A model generated the notes under the pieces. That model saw nothing but the letters and a program-made list of their open reading frames with translations, made no database searches and had not been told where the DNA came from. From NCBI RefSeq assembly GCF_030052815.1, contig NC_079504.1, positions 46,002,324 to 46,066,323 of the forward strand: 64,000 nucleotides of DNA, given 5' to 3'. Origin of the DNA: Hevea brasiliensis. Lineage: Eukaryota > Streptophyta > Magnoliopsida > Malpighiales > Euphorbiaceae. Positions 46,314-60,324 of the stretch are shown one piece after another; within the stretch, counting starts at the first letter, position 1; every line of letters begins with the position of its first letter. The translations under genes were made by a program, and so were the position numbers.

Positions 46314-46775
46314 TGGATAGCCCCTCTAAGAGGTGTTCTCAAGTTCAATTGTGACAAAACCTGAAAAAGAATATCTTTTGTTGCAATTATAGTTTGAAAT
46401 CATTATGGTTATCTCTTTGATGGAGTAGCAAAATCTGTGACTTGTTCATCCCCTTTAGTAGGTTAAGTGATTGCCATGCTGAAAGCCATTAACTTGATGG
46501 AAGCTACCTCGCTGTTGATCAAAATAAATTCTGCTACACTATGTTCAGCTGTCCTTTTCCCTTAGCAAAACCTCATCTAGGTTGCCATTGGAAAATTTCT
46601 TCATTCTTTTCCTTAGCTCTTTTTTTTTTTTTTTAAGTTTTGGAGAAATGCAAATAAAGTAGTTGATTATTTAGCAAAACTTAAGCTCAGAGGGCAACTT
46701 CATTGTAATTGGCTCGCTTCTATTCCCTTAAAGCTCGACCCTCTCTTGTTTGTGGATGTCCAATGGGCTTATTAA
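46314..46775 (+). pseudogene. Degraded RNase H-like (RVT_3) fragment
   Basis: Across shifting frames the sequence reads WIAPLRGVLKFNCDKT (from 46314), then VIAMLKAINLMEATSLL, then WRNANKVVDYLAKLKLRG ... FVDVQWAY with a TAA at 46773-46775. This order is that of the plant RNase H-like domain found in LINE remnants and many predicted single-domain plant genes: KFNCDGA start, AE.A(L/M)...A.. middle, R..N..AD.LAK end. The second acidic region and reading frame are damaged. It may be a retrotransposon relic or a dead host gene. Confidence 0.7.
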
Positions 46776-48777
46776 TGCAATTTCCTTTGTAGACAAAAAA
46801 AAACAAAAAGAACTTTGACAAAATTCGAATTCAAAATTTTATAAACTTAAAAATATTAGTCCATTAATTTAATATAAATACAACTACTATTTATACAAAA
46901 GAATTCCCTGACAATTATCAATTATGATGAATTATTAAAGATCTTTCAAACAAGGGAATAATATATAATTTAATAAAAATATTTAGATGTTTGTTCTAGC
47001 ATATAAACTTATAGATTAAATTTAAACTTATAAATATTTAAAATTTTAAGCAGTTATGCGTTTGATTAAAGTAAGTATAAATTATTGATAAATGGTTATG
47101 TGTTTAGTAAAAAAAAAACTTAGAAGCATATTTATTATTAAAATGATAAAAAAGAATATTAAATGAGATATGTAGTAAAATTTTAAATATTAAATGAAGA
47201 CAACATGGTAAAACACATGATGAAGCTAGCTTATAAGCATAACACTTTTAAGTACCAAAATGAAAATCTAGTCCCTCTAACTTATTTTTTTTTAGCTTAT
47301 AAGCTAAAAAAATATTATAAATAAGCAAATAAGCTTATTTTTAACACTTATAAACTAGAAAATCAACTTATAAGTTAAAATAAAGTTATATAACTAATTA
47401 TATTTTGAAATAGTAATTACTAATCTTTAATTTTTCGTTAATATTGTTGGGCTAACTAATATACAAAAGTGAAGGAAGGTTTGACCATGATTAATTAAAA
47501 AAGATTGTTTGGAAATTTCTAAGTTTGAATCAGTCCAATCTATGGCCTAAGACTGAATATTAGGTTTAATCAAATCACCTTCAAAAAACCTAACAATCTG
47601 CATGTTACTTTCTTCCATTTTCCCCCTCAAATAAGTATCATGATTCAACTTATGTGTATTATATTAGAAATTTTATATTTTTTGATTGGTTATATTTATA
47701 TTGAAGTCAATTAATCCAAAATGGATTTTGTTTTAACAGCCTTGTGTCTCTCTCTCTCTCTTTCTCTGTACAAGATCTGTAATTTTATACTTTATTTGTT
47801 TTGTGGAAAATAAATTGTATATAAAAATTATTTTTCATAAAAATTATTTTTTAATAAAATATTTTTTACTATTTGGTTACAATGTTAAATTAATAGTATA
47901 TGTTCATATTTTTACATTTTAATAAAATTGTTAAAATTCAGAAAATAATTTTCTTTTTTTAAAAAAAAGAAATTATTTTTTTTTAAATGACTTACTTTTT
48001 CTTTTTCTTTTGACAAGGTAAAAACTTTTTATTGACAATTTTTTGAGAGTCCTTAATGCTTGAAGATGTAAAAAAATATTTTTTACAAAATAAATAGAGC
48101 TTTAGTCTTAACTAGTCATCGACTGAGTGTGCATGGTAATAATTTAAATTTTTAATTTTTATTTAACTTAAATTAAGTAAAATTCAGTTGTTTAAATGGA
48201 AATAATCGATTATATTAAAATAAAGGTGGGAGAAATTCTGTAAACAAAGGTTTTTAAAAGGTAGAATTGTAATACTTGGCTCAAAAGATAATTAATAAAA
48301 AAATCTTTTAACATATTTAATAATACGAAATAATGAAAAGTATTAAGTAAAAAATATAATTAAAGATTGAGTATCTTTAAAATGAAAAATATAATTTATT
48401 AATATACTTAATTAATTAATTTTAATAGTCATATGAAAATAAAGTTGAACATGTCACATCAATTTAATATTTTAAAAGAGACTCTTAATATATTAAATTT
48501 TCAATTCTTAATTATAATCGTAGGACTCATAAAAATTAAATTTATAATTAAAAAATAAATTAAAATAAAATTTCAAACTCGATTAAGATAAAATTATTTA
48601 GTTAAATATTATCTCATACTAATAAATAAATTTATAATTAAAAAATTAAAATAAAATTTTAAATTTTGTTAACATAAAATTATTAAGTTAAATATTATAT
48701 AATACTAATAATTAAATTTATAATTAGAAAAAAAATTAAATAATTTTTTTAATTATGTTAAATGTCAATTATTTTAA
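46776..48777. other. AT-rich intergenic sequence, no gene
   Basis: No coding frame is seen. TTATAAG and AGCTTATAAG motifs cluster at 47,225-47,385, which could be part of a decayed MITE, but I could not find its ends. A CT run is at 47748-47762. A TATTTTTTA-rich stretch at 47,815-47,900 resembles 50,115-50,200. Confidence 0.5.
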
Positions 48778-49653
48778 GGGTAAAATATTATTTAATCCTT
48801 ATATTTTAACAAAATTAATTATTTAGTCTCTGTATTTTAAAAAATATACTATTTAGTCTATATATTATTTTGCTACAATTAAATTTTTTAATCAATTCAT
48901 TAATTTTTCTGTTAATTAATACTAGTTAAATTATTATTTAATTTATTTATTTTAATGAAAATAATTAGTTAATCTTTACATTTTAAAAAATACATTAATT
49001 AGTCCTTATAATTTTATGATATTAATTATTTAGTCTCCTAATTATTTTTTATATCTAAATTATCCTAATATATTCCCTCTTATTTCTTTCATACTCTCTC
49101 CTATTTCTCTCTCTTTATAAGTACTCACACCATCTTGCCCTTCATTCTTTCTCTATTTTCATCTTTTGATAAAAATAGTACAAGTTGTCTATATAAAAAG
49201 ATTAATCAATTTTTCTAAATCTCTAAGCAATTAAGAAAATTTGTTTTTTAGTAAAAAAAACACAAAAGTAATATCCAAAGAATTAAATAAAAATACTTGA
49301 ATAATTTAAAAAATATATAAATTCAGATTTAGTCACCACATAGTAAAATTTTCATTTTTATCAAAGAATATATTTTCTAAAATATTGTGTTTATCAAAAT
49401 ATAGGGACTAATTAATTAATTTCATTAAAATAAAATAACTAAATAATAATATTTTTCAAAATATATAGATTAACTAATTAGTTTTCTTAAAATAAATGAC
49501 TAAATAATAATTTAACTAATATTAAATAACAAAAAATTTAACAAAAGAACTAAATAATTTAATAAAAGTAAAATATATAAATTAAATATTATATATTTTA
49601 AAATATACGGATTAATTTTGTTAAAATATAAAAATTAAATAATAATTTTTCCT
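48778..49653. mobile_element. Foldback (long inverted-repeat) element
   Basis: The left arm (about 48778-49060) reads GGGTAAAATATTATTTAATC and goes on with repeated ATTTAGTC blocks. Its inverted, imperfect copy fills about 49,390-49,653, ending in ...AAATAATAATTTTTCCT. The loop of about 330 bp has no coding frame. Long arms with no coding capacity fit a non-autonomous foldback or MITE-like element. The target duplication is uncertain: ATTTTAA lies against the left edge and one base beyond the right edge. Confidence 0.68.
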
Positions 49654-50052
49654 AATTTTAATTATAAATACAAGTATCAAATTTTTATTTAACTATTTTA
49701 ACCACTTTTATTTGAGACTCGCTGTGAATAACCCGCAATAACCTTTACCTTCTTTTTTATTTTTCTTATTTCTCTATTTTGCAAGGTTAATTGGTTTTTT
49801 TTTTTTTTCTCCCCTTTTATCAAATTGAATTTCCTATATATTTTTCTTCCTTTTGTGAAATATTATGAAAAACCGGTCAAACAGAAGAAATTTTGAATTG
49901 ACAGACTTTGAATATAAAAGTTCAGAATAATTTTTTTTAAAAGATAAATTCTAAAATTGACATGTAATCAATCAAACATAATTAACCGAATAAAACCTGA
50001 AGAATATAAAAAGTCTCAACACCGTAAAAAGCAATAAAAAAAAGAAATTCTA

Positions 50053-50109
<57 letters not shown>

Positions 50110-51166
50110 AAAATTAATTTATGTATTAAAAAAAATATTTTTTATAAAAATAATTTTTATTATTTAATTATAATATTAAAATAATAATATATATTTATAA
50201 CATATATATGTAAATATTTTAATATTTTAAACTTTATTTATTTTGCAAAAATAATTTATAAACGAAAAATATTTTTAATGTAAGAAAATATTTTCATATT
50301 ATTTGATTGTATATATTAAATTAATAACATATACTTACAAGTGTACAAATTGTCAGTCAAAAAATTACTTACCCCTCTAAAAAGAGATTTTTTTTTCATT
50401 TAATTTTACTTTTAGCTAAGAAAATATTTTTTATTAACTAATTTTTTTAATATTTTAAATATTAAAAAATATTTTAAAAAAATCTTTTTTTTAAAAAAAA
50501 ATCATTTTTCTTAAAAATAACATGATTTTTCTTTTGATGAAGAAAATTTTTCTGTTAATCGTTTTTCTCATTGCTCCAAACACTAGAAAAATGTGAAAAA
50601 TACATTTCAAAAAAATATTTTTTATGAAACTAAGAGAACCTAAAATTATAAAATTTTGAATTTAAATCTTAATTCTGACTCCGTAAAACAAATAATAATA
50701 AAACTAATATCCCGCAGCTCAGATATTGAATTTAATAGAAAGCACAACTACTTCAACACATCAAAGTGACTATTTCAACCTTAAAAGAGGGAAATTATGA
50801 TTTCAGCTTAGGAAAATCAACTGTGAATCCAAATCTCAACCATGAAGTCAGCTTAAAAAATCAAGAAAGAGATGAATTATCATGAGTTCTCAAAATCTAA
50901 AAAAGAAAATGGTTTCTTTGAAATGCTACTAATTTTAGCTTTGTTTTACTATTTCTGCAAACCAGTAAAGAAAATGCTATAATGTTACAGATTTAAACTC
51001 AACCACTGACTGTCCCCATCCAAAATTGGGTACCCTCATGGACCTCTACCCTGTAAACTAACATAGCCTACATACAAAATTTCCTGAAAAAAATTATAAA
51101 TAAGAATCACTGCTATGGATAGCTATTTCATCTCAAATCATAAAAACAACTGATGCCTCAGTACAG
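49654..51166. other. AT-rich intergenic sequence and 3' flank of UTP21
   Basis: No gene is seen on either strand. It includes a (TA)n run and T- or A-rich stretches. From about 50,650 rightward the base composition becomes less extreme; this part would contain the 3' UTR of the minus-strand UTP21 gene. I could not place a polyadenylation signal with confidence. Confidence 0.5.
50056..50107. repeat. (TA)n microsatellite
   Basis: An uninterrupted run of about 26 TA units. Confidence 0.92.
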
Positions 51167-54100
51167 TTAAAACTGAGAATTGCTTAGAAAAGTGACCATG
51201 CATCTAGCGCTTTGAAACAATTTGTCCATTCTCTGCCAAACTTCACATTGAGTTTCTAAAAGCTTACCAGCCTTATCGTGAAATTTTGATTGGCTGCGTA
51301 TCGTTTCACCATGTATCTGAACACACAAACAAGCAAGGTGTCAGTAGTTGAATAGCTTCTCAGACCAGTAAAAACCACCAAAAATTCAAGAGATAAACTC
51401 AATTTTCTTTTCTTCAATTCATGCATACAACAACAAATTCTAGGATGGAAGTTAAAGGAATTTTTTTTGTATTTGCATTAAGAGTTCAGATGAAGCAAGT
51501 TTTTGAATCCTACAAAAAGTTTGCTTCAGCATTGTTTTGGTTTTAACCAACAAATGAGAAAATAATTCTCTCTCCCAAATAAGGAGGGAAGGAAAATTGC
51601 AAATACAACAATAGGACGAAAGCCATACCTTCAAAAACAATCTAATAACAGCTTGTACGAACTCAAAATTGTTTCTGCAAGCTATCTCATGAATGAAATA
51701 ATCAAGCAGCAGCTCAATTGAAATAAACTCAGCTCTCTTTTCAAGCTCTTGCTGATCATCCTCATCTATTATCTGCAGCATTCGAAGTTCCATATCCAAA
51801 GTTGATGGAGACAAACCTTTCATATAATCAGTAAATGCAGAAACTGCAAAACATAAAATTGTTAGATTACCAGGAATTCCCGTAAAAACCAATCATCAAA
51901 GAAATTTTATCCAACTCATAAATGAAAATAGTATACAGAAAGGATTGGGATGCACACAATTTTTCATCTTGGCAGAGGACTGAAGAATTTGCAAAAACTG
52001 AGATGATGGCCTGTCTAGTTTTCTTTGATTGTTCTCGACTTCATCAGTTTTTGTATCTTTCTCCTCATTCATTGGCTCACTAGGTTTAAATAATACTTCT
52101 CCAGAAAGAGATGGAATTGAAGGCAAGAAGAATGGAGCATTTACAGGCTTCTTAGGAGGCTCAACTGGTTTGTTGCGCACCTGAAATTCATTGATTTAAG
52201 ATTGAGAATTTCAAGATTTTCTTGAAAAAATTAAAAACAACAAAAACAAACACGGGATCCAAGAATTTTTTTTTTTTTTAAATTAATGAAAATAACCAGA
52301 TATACAAACAACTATATTAAATACATTCATGGTTAAGAGAAAAGAAGGACCTTTATAATGTCTAAGTTGATCAAGCCCTGCCATTGGCTTTTAGGCAACA
52401 ATGAGAGAGTTACAAGTTCCGGGATTTGCTGACTGAAAGTTGGCAAAACAGAAGCTTCATCATGTTGTGGGCGCTTCACAATAGGCTCAACAGAGTCCTG
52501 AAATTGAGAACCTTCCATTGAAGAGACAGATGGCAATTTGACACTCACAACTTCTTTCCCACTTGCATATGAATCAACAACTGAAGCCCCCGAGAACATT
52601 GACTGATTAACCCTGAAAAATTCCCAGGTATGATTCTTGAGTTCTGTTTTTTGGTATCTTTTCCTTTTAAATAACAAATAAAAAACAGAAGCAATATTTA
52701 TAATAAAATGTGATCAAAATCTAAAGAACATAAGCAATATTTACAATAAATGTGATACCAAATGGGTTGCATCAGGAGTGTATGCTATAAGGATCAACAT
52801 GGAAAGTTAGCAGACACGAGAAAAAAACCATTGCAGATTGAAAACTTCAAAGCAGTCACTTTTATATTCGATTATCATTTGAATGCAAAAATCAAGGTTA
52901 CATCCATAACCTCTCTTAAGATCTTCCATGCAGCCCTTTGGAGAATCTTTAAAAGAATAGCTCCCAAATTATGGCAAACAGCTCTATGTTGATAAAACCA
53001 AAGATGAGACAAAATTATGGACTTACCATAAATAGACACCGTTTTGATCAACATGAGCAGTTGCTAATATATCTAAATTTGGTGATAGTGACAATGCTGT
53101 AATAGGCACATCAACACGTATTGCATCTATTTGCCTGGCTAAGATCACATCCCAAATTCTAAGAGTCCCATCCATACTGGAGGACAAAAGCCATTTCCCA
53201 TCCTCACTGAAAGATAAATCTGTAACACGGTCGGTGTGACCTTCAAATTTGCGAACCATTCTCAATGCCTCAACATCAAACAAATGGATAACCAAATCAT
53301 CAGCCACAGTAGCCAAAAGACCTGCAAAATTATGAAAAAAAAAAATTTATTAGAATATTGGGACCAGGGGAAGGTGTCTTATGGAGTGTGTTAGAACAAA
53401 AAAGAGTATCTATTGGGTACATACAAGTGTTGAAAGATATGTATGAAGGAGCAACTACTATTGTGCGCACAGTGGAAGAGGACACGAGATTTTCCGATCT
53501 CAATTGGATTACACCAAGGATCAGCTATAAGCCCTTACCTTTTTACATTAGTTTTAGATGAATTGACGAAACATATACAAGAAAGTATTCCTTGGTGCAT
53601 GATATTTGCGGATGATATTATTCTGATAGATGAGAAGAAGTCAATAGAAAGCTAGAGCTTTGGAGAAGTGTTCTAGAGTCGAAGGGCTTTAAGTTAAGTA
53701 GAACGAAAACAGAATACATGCATTGCAAGTTCAGTGAAGGCCAAATTGGTGATAGGGAAGGAGTTAGTTTGGATGGTGTGGTACTGTCCCAAAGTAATCA
53801 CTTTAACTTCAAGTAGATGAGGGATGTGAGGAGATGTTAGTCATAGGATTAAAGCCGGATGGTTGAAGTGGAGACGTGCCACGAGAGTTTCATGTGATCG
53901 TAAGATTCCCAATAAGTTGAAAGGAAAATTTTACCGTACAGCCATATGACCGGCTATATTATATGATAGTGAGTGTTGGGTACTGAAGAAGTCGTATGCG
54001 TCTAAAATAAGAGTTGCAGATATGAGAATATTAAGGTGGATGAGTGGCCATACTAGACTAGATAAAGTAAAAAATGAGAGTATTAGAGAAAATGTAGGAG

Positions 54101-55438
54101 TGGTGCCAATTGAAGATAAGTTGAGAGAAGGGAGATTGAGGTGGTTTGGTCATGTGAAGCGTAGACATACGGAGGCACCAGTTAGACAAGTAGAGCACAT
54201 TAGGTTAAAAAATAGAAAGAAAAAAAAGGGATAAATCTAAATTGGCTTGGAGGAGAATAGTACAACATGACCTAGAAGCATTACACATTTTTGAGGATTT
54301 AAACCAAAATCGTTTAGAGTAGAGAAAGCAAATCCATATAGCCGAACCCAAATTTTTTGGAATAAAAGCTTAGTTAAGTTGATTTGAGTATTGGGACCAG
54401 GGGAGGGAGAGATGGCATGAGCATTTGCGTCAAGAAGAAAACATAACTAAAATATCTCACTAGGGCGGGGAAAAAAAAAGTACTACCATTGAGACGATGA
54501 TGAACAATCTTAACTAGAGAACAACCAACTTCCCATCTAGATTGTAGTTCACGTCCTTTGAAATCCCAAACCTGCATAGAAAGTTTAATATGAAATGAAA
54601 CTTTCCACCAAAGCATACAAACAAGGCACTATGAGCAATGACAGTCTCAGATGAGTAGTGAACATATCTAAAAGATCTCAACAATAATAAAAATGGGCTT
54701 CCACCTGCACCATGCATGTTGGTCCATCATATAGACCATCTTACCATGACAAAAAGGAACTTTAATTGATTATGTTGAACCTTTTATACCAATCAAATTT
54801 CTATACAACCATTATATTGGGTGGGACCACAATACCCTCTCAAGTTCAATGATTCATGACTGCCATTACATTTCTGAATTTCCATGTATTTTCACTGTTC
54901 ATGGATTATGTGCAGATTAGAGATGCAGCAAATAAAGCAGAAAAGGCAAGAGCTCTAGAACTAGCATACTAGAAAATAATTTGCAGCAAATAAAGCAGAA
55001 CTAGCCATAGTTAGCTCCATCCCTTCCTTCTTGAGCTAGCTGCAAATTATTTCAATTGTTGCTCTAAAAACACCCATTGATAGGTACAAGGCATACTCCG
55101 ACCACATTGCAGTTACACACACACACACAATAAATTACTTGCCAAGTCAAGTGGCATCTTAGATTTCTTCAATTATTGCAAAACTTTCAATTGATTCAAT
55201 TGTTTAAATTGATTTAGCGCATTGAATTTTTAAAGCTAAATTAATTATTACAGTTTGAGTGTAACTATCTTTTTTATTATTATTAGTTTGAGCAGATTGA
55301 GTTTCTCCATATATATTAATTGATTATGTATGTTTAATTGTTTACTTATTATTATTATTATTAATGGATTGGTATTACTTAGGAAGTGTTTGAATAAATG
55401 CAAACTTTTATGTTTTAATTTTCTTAATTGAAAGTAAA

Positions 55439-55501
<63 letters not shown>

Positions 55502-58500
55502 CACACAGATGCAAGAATTATAAATTTGTTCATACAAATTACGGAAGCATTTATGTAACATGGAGGAATTTTTTTTTTTTTTATTTTGTTTGTGCTTACT
55601 ACTAGCTTTGAAAATTCTCGTTTTATGAAGATCATTATTTGTTGCTGACATCATAATATGCTTATGATCATTATTTGCTGCAAAGTTTGTCATCTTATGA
55701 AAATTAATGTGCCTTCAAATAACTTGATAATAACAAAATTCAAAATAAACTATTGTGAAACCAGGGCCAACATCTAGTATATCTGCACTGCTCATTTCCA
55801 AAAAGGGGTGTGCACAAATATTTGTGGACACCCAAAGAGCAAGTCAAAGGGACATTATGGTAAGCGACAAATTGTACGTCTTGGCAGAAGAAAGTGATGC
55901 ATTTACTAGGGAGAGCTTTTTAAGGAGAAGTAACTTCTTAAAAGTTAAATCCAACAGAGAACATACTACAGTAACAAAATTACTCCCAGTTCACCAATGT
56001 AGCAGGCTAGTAGCTGAAATTGGTTATATGGGTAGGTCAGTTACTCAAAATCATAAAATATACTGGAATATGTACTAACCTTTACATCTCCATGGTATCC
56101 TGCACTTATCATCAGGGTATTTGTTGAATCACAAGCAACTCCAACCACTTCCCCCTCATGGGCACAGCTTCTTCTTTCTGACACATCTAGGTAACTGCCT
56201 CGGCTGATCCCTGATTGAAGATTGAACCTCTCTATCCAACCACCTGCTGTCCCTAGTACAGCAAAATTGCCGCATGCACTAATGGCACAGGCCTGGGCAG
56301 AATAAAAAGTTCAACAAAAAAATGTGCATTATATAAAATACAAAACATAGGATTTAAACTTTACAAATTTCAATTTTGGATTGGAACGAATATTGGCAAT
56401 AGAGAAATGTGTAAAAAATATTTACAAATACATTTTATGCCACTATCTATTTCATTTAGCACATAAAGGGTCTCTATCTTACAAAAATTAGATATATGAA
56501 ATTTGTATTGAAAATCAAAACAAGTCGGTCCCTAATCACATTTGCTATAAAGCAATAGAAAAGGGCTGAATACATCCTACTAAAATCAAACCAAAGAACT
56601 GATCAAACTAATAAATAGGTTGTGGCACTAACCTTAACAGGTGTTGGATTTTCTGGGCAAGGCTTCAGGATATGCTCTCCAAGAACAAAATTCTGAAGCC
56701 TCCATACATACGCCTGTGCAGTATCCATATGACATGTAACCACATTGCACCAATCCCGCTCCCTAATTTCAGCTGAAATTGATATTTGACAAACACAAAA
56801 TGGAAATATTCAAAATATTATACTAAGATACACAACACATACATAACAAAAGAAAAATTAAATAAAAGGTGATTGACCAATAATGACAAATGAAATATTC
56901 CTCTACTCTCTTATGATGAAATTGTTGCCCATTTCTCAGATTCACATTAATGATAATGATTCAAATTAATTTAAAAAAAAATTCAAATGGTTAATTAAAG
57001 TAAAGCATTGTCAACTACTTCAAAGTCTACAGTGCAAAACAACATATGTTGCTTTTAGGAGTTAAAGCACAAAACTATACATTTTCTTTGGTTTGTGGAA
57101 TGTAATAGAGTGGGAGAGTAATAACTATTCCATGGTCAAGGAATAGCTATTCTTCAAATATGTGAGAATTATGTTTTCTACACATTTGAAAAATATCTGT
57201 TCTGTTATAATAACTGTGTTTCAAATTTCAGAAAAAAGTTGAGATTGTGATATAGTTATTCCATGGAATAATTATTGCGCATTTAAAATTTGAACTAAAG
57301 ATAACTATTCAACATGGAATAGCTTTTATATTCCCATCCTATTTCATGCACCAAATGAAGATTCAGCGTTGTCTTTCTAATGAGTCCAAAATACTCGAGT
57401 GAAAATGACTGATGATAGTTCATTGGATGACAAGTTGTGAACAAATACTTGTACAAAAAAATAAGCACTTTAAACATGAAGATAGAAGCAATTTTGCATA
57501 ATGACCACTGTCGCATAATATATAACCCTTAGCCCAAAATACAGAAAATAGAGATCCTACTATAAGATAATAAGACATCCATGTTCTAAGACCATGAACT
57601 GAAAAGGACTATGAATCATTGCAGAAGGTCCTACATAAAGATCATACCACAATCAAATGCAATAACAGGCTTCAATTTCAACTCTTCTTCCTGCAAATCA
57701 GCCAAAAAGAAAATTAAATACAGTTTTTAACGGTTCTATACAAAATAACACTTCAAACAAAGAAAATTATTGGCCATAAGCACAGAAATAGAAATACAAA
57801 GTATCATCTTGTAGGAATTTTATACAAGTTTCATGAAAAGTGTATTAATAGATTTTAAGAAGTCATCATATGGACTTGTACACATGTCTAAGTAATGGTA
57901 AATGCCCACAGATCTACAGATCCAACACCTATAATATAAGAATATGAAACAATTTGTAAGTCAGAAAAAGTAAATATACATGTAACCAAAATTGCACAAA
58001 TACACATTGTGTTTTGCTACTACAAAGAGAAACATACTGGCCTTTAACTTGATCTTACCTTCACTCTCAGTTTCTTGGCGCGCTTAGATACATGCCGCTG
58101 GGAAAGCTCTCGACTTTGCTGATCCTGGTGGTGACATTAAATATACAGGAATGACTAAATAATAAATACAGGAGAGAACGGAGAAGAAAATGCTAACAAA
58201 CAAGCTAAGCACAAGCAAACACATCCAAATGGAACATATACACATGTGAAAACTGTCCATTTTCCATCTTCACACAGAATAGAGATATTCACAATGGATA
58301 AAAGATCTGAATTAGAGTATTACAGAAGAGATGGTAATAGGTAAACAATTTTCACTCTATCATTTTCATTTTCTCAGTCAACATATAAAACTTAAGGGCT
58401 AATTTAGTTTCAGTGTTTTTGGTTTTTTGGTCATGTGAGTGTGAGCATGCGTATGTGTATTTAAAAGGGGGAGAAATGTTGCTATAAGTGAAAACCATAA

Positions 58501-60152
58501 AAATTGGTTCTTGCTTCATGAACTCATCATTCACAGATGCAGCGTTTACTATTAGATAACAGCAGCCACAAATCAAACATAGTATAGATACCAAATGCTC
58601 CCTGAGTGTTTTTGATGTAGAACATCTAACTTGATAAACAATTATGCAGGAAAAAAGGAAGAAGAAAAAGAATAGAAGCAGATGTATGAGAGAAAGTAAC
58701 ATAGAACAGGAGAACCAAAAAGGAAAATTTGAAAATTCTTTCCATTTTCATTTTCAAAATTTAGCCTAATGCTCACAAAAACTTAAGGCAATATAAAGAC
58801 ACAAAAGGAATCTCCTAAAGCAAAATCCCAAATAACATAAAATCACAAAATAGAAAAGAAAAATCAACAAAATGAAATCCTGAGCAGGGGCTCAGCATCT
58901 TCATCAACTGTAGTGAAATCAAGGTTGTAAAGATTTCATTTTTCCCTTTCACATTCATACATTCATAGAAATGTATATTTGTGTTCCACTGCAGCCACAC
59001 AATGATTAGGGAATAAAAAATAACCAATATTATTTTTCACAAATTGATCGCTGAATTTATTGGGGCAAAATTATAAAGGGGAAACAGCAAAGTCAAGTTG
59101 AACTTTAATAAGTATTTATAAAATGAAAATATCCAGAAGGCACACAAAAGTTCAATTGAAAGTTGGCCAATACCAAACCTGGATGATGGAGAAAAGACGG
59201 AAGGCACGATCCTGACCAGCAGATAGAATGTGTCTCCCATTTGCATAGAACCTGTCAAACCATAGAAGGATTTCTTATGAAACTGAAAAGAGATTTCCTC
59301 ATAAAATTCTTTTTAAATAAGATATGGAATGATATAGATCTAGAAGACAACCTTTCTTCTAACAAAGTGGAAGTGATATGAATTGCATGCAAAAATTTGG
59401 TAGACAGTACTGAACAAGATGACAACCAATTTGATGGTCATGAAAAAACAATATCTAAGAAGGAGCAGCCAAAAGAACAAGGTACTAATCCAATAAAAAT
59501 CTATTCCAAACAAAAGGTGGCAGGAGACCAAATACAGAAAGTTGACAAACATAAATTCCAAAAACTAAAATCTAAAGTGGATTAGCATTACTACCTTATG
59601 CAATGGGGAGGAGCACTGTGTCCACTTCGAAAGCGCAATAGGCGAGGATCTCCATCACTTGTGTCAAAAATCCACATCTAACAAGGAACCCAGGAGAAAA
59701 AAATCATAAATTATGTATATGTTAAAATCACAGGATAAGAAAGTTTTCCTCATGAAGCAAATTTACATACATTAGGAAGAAAACTCAATTGTTCTATTAT
59801 ATGTTTAGCATCAAATGTAAGATCCTGTCTCTAAAGTCTTACAAGAATCACGTTGGATTTTTTTTAGTTAACAACACAACCCCACTCCACTTGGTTAAGA
59901 GTGTAGCGTTAATCCAAAACAAGATAAAGAAGGAAAGTTAGCTAACACAATTGACAAAATGAAGAAAAAAGAATAAGTGAAACGCAATTTTATTTTATAC
60001 TTTTTTAAGTGAAAGAGCTTTTGAGAGGACAAGAATAGAAGTGCTCAAGAATATAAAAACACTACTGTCTAAACTCTCAATCAAGCTTGAAATTATAATT
60101 CTGCAAATACGCTTGCAGAAACCAATGTCAAATAAATACCATTGCCTCTGTG

Positions 60153-60191
<39 letters not shown>

Positions 60192-60279
60192 GATAGCGGA
60201 AAAAATTCTTTTTTTAAGGTATTCCCATCAACAAATTCAAATTCAATTATTGCCGCTCTGTAGGCAACAGTACCACTTC

Positions 60280-60324
<45 letters not shown>

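Noticed and set aside
47225..47385. Clustered TTATAAG palindromes suggesting a hAT-type MITE.
   Set aside because: I could not define terminal repeats or a target duplication, so it is only mentioned as AT-rich intergenic DNA.
55248..55693. Tyr/Ile-rich open frames on the minus strand.
   Set aside because: They are produced by the (TA)n run in UTP21 intron 10.
55755..56078. A 107-codon plus-strand frame in UTP21 intron 10.
   Set aside because: No domain, no promoter or splice evidence, antisense to the gene, and it runs up to the splice donor.
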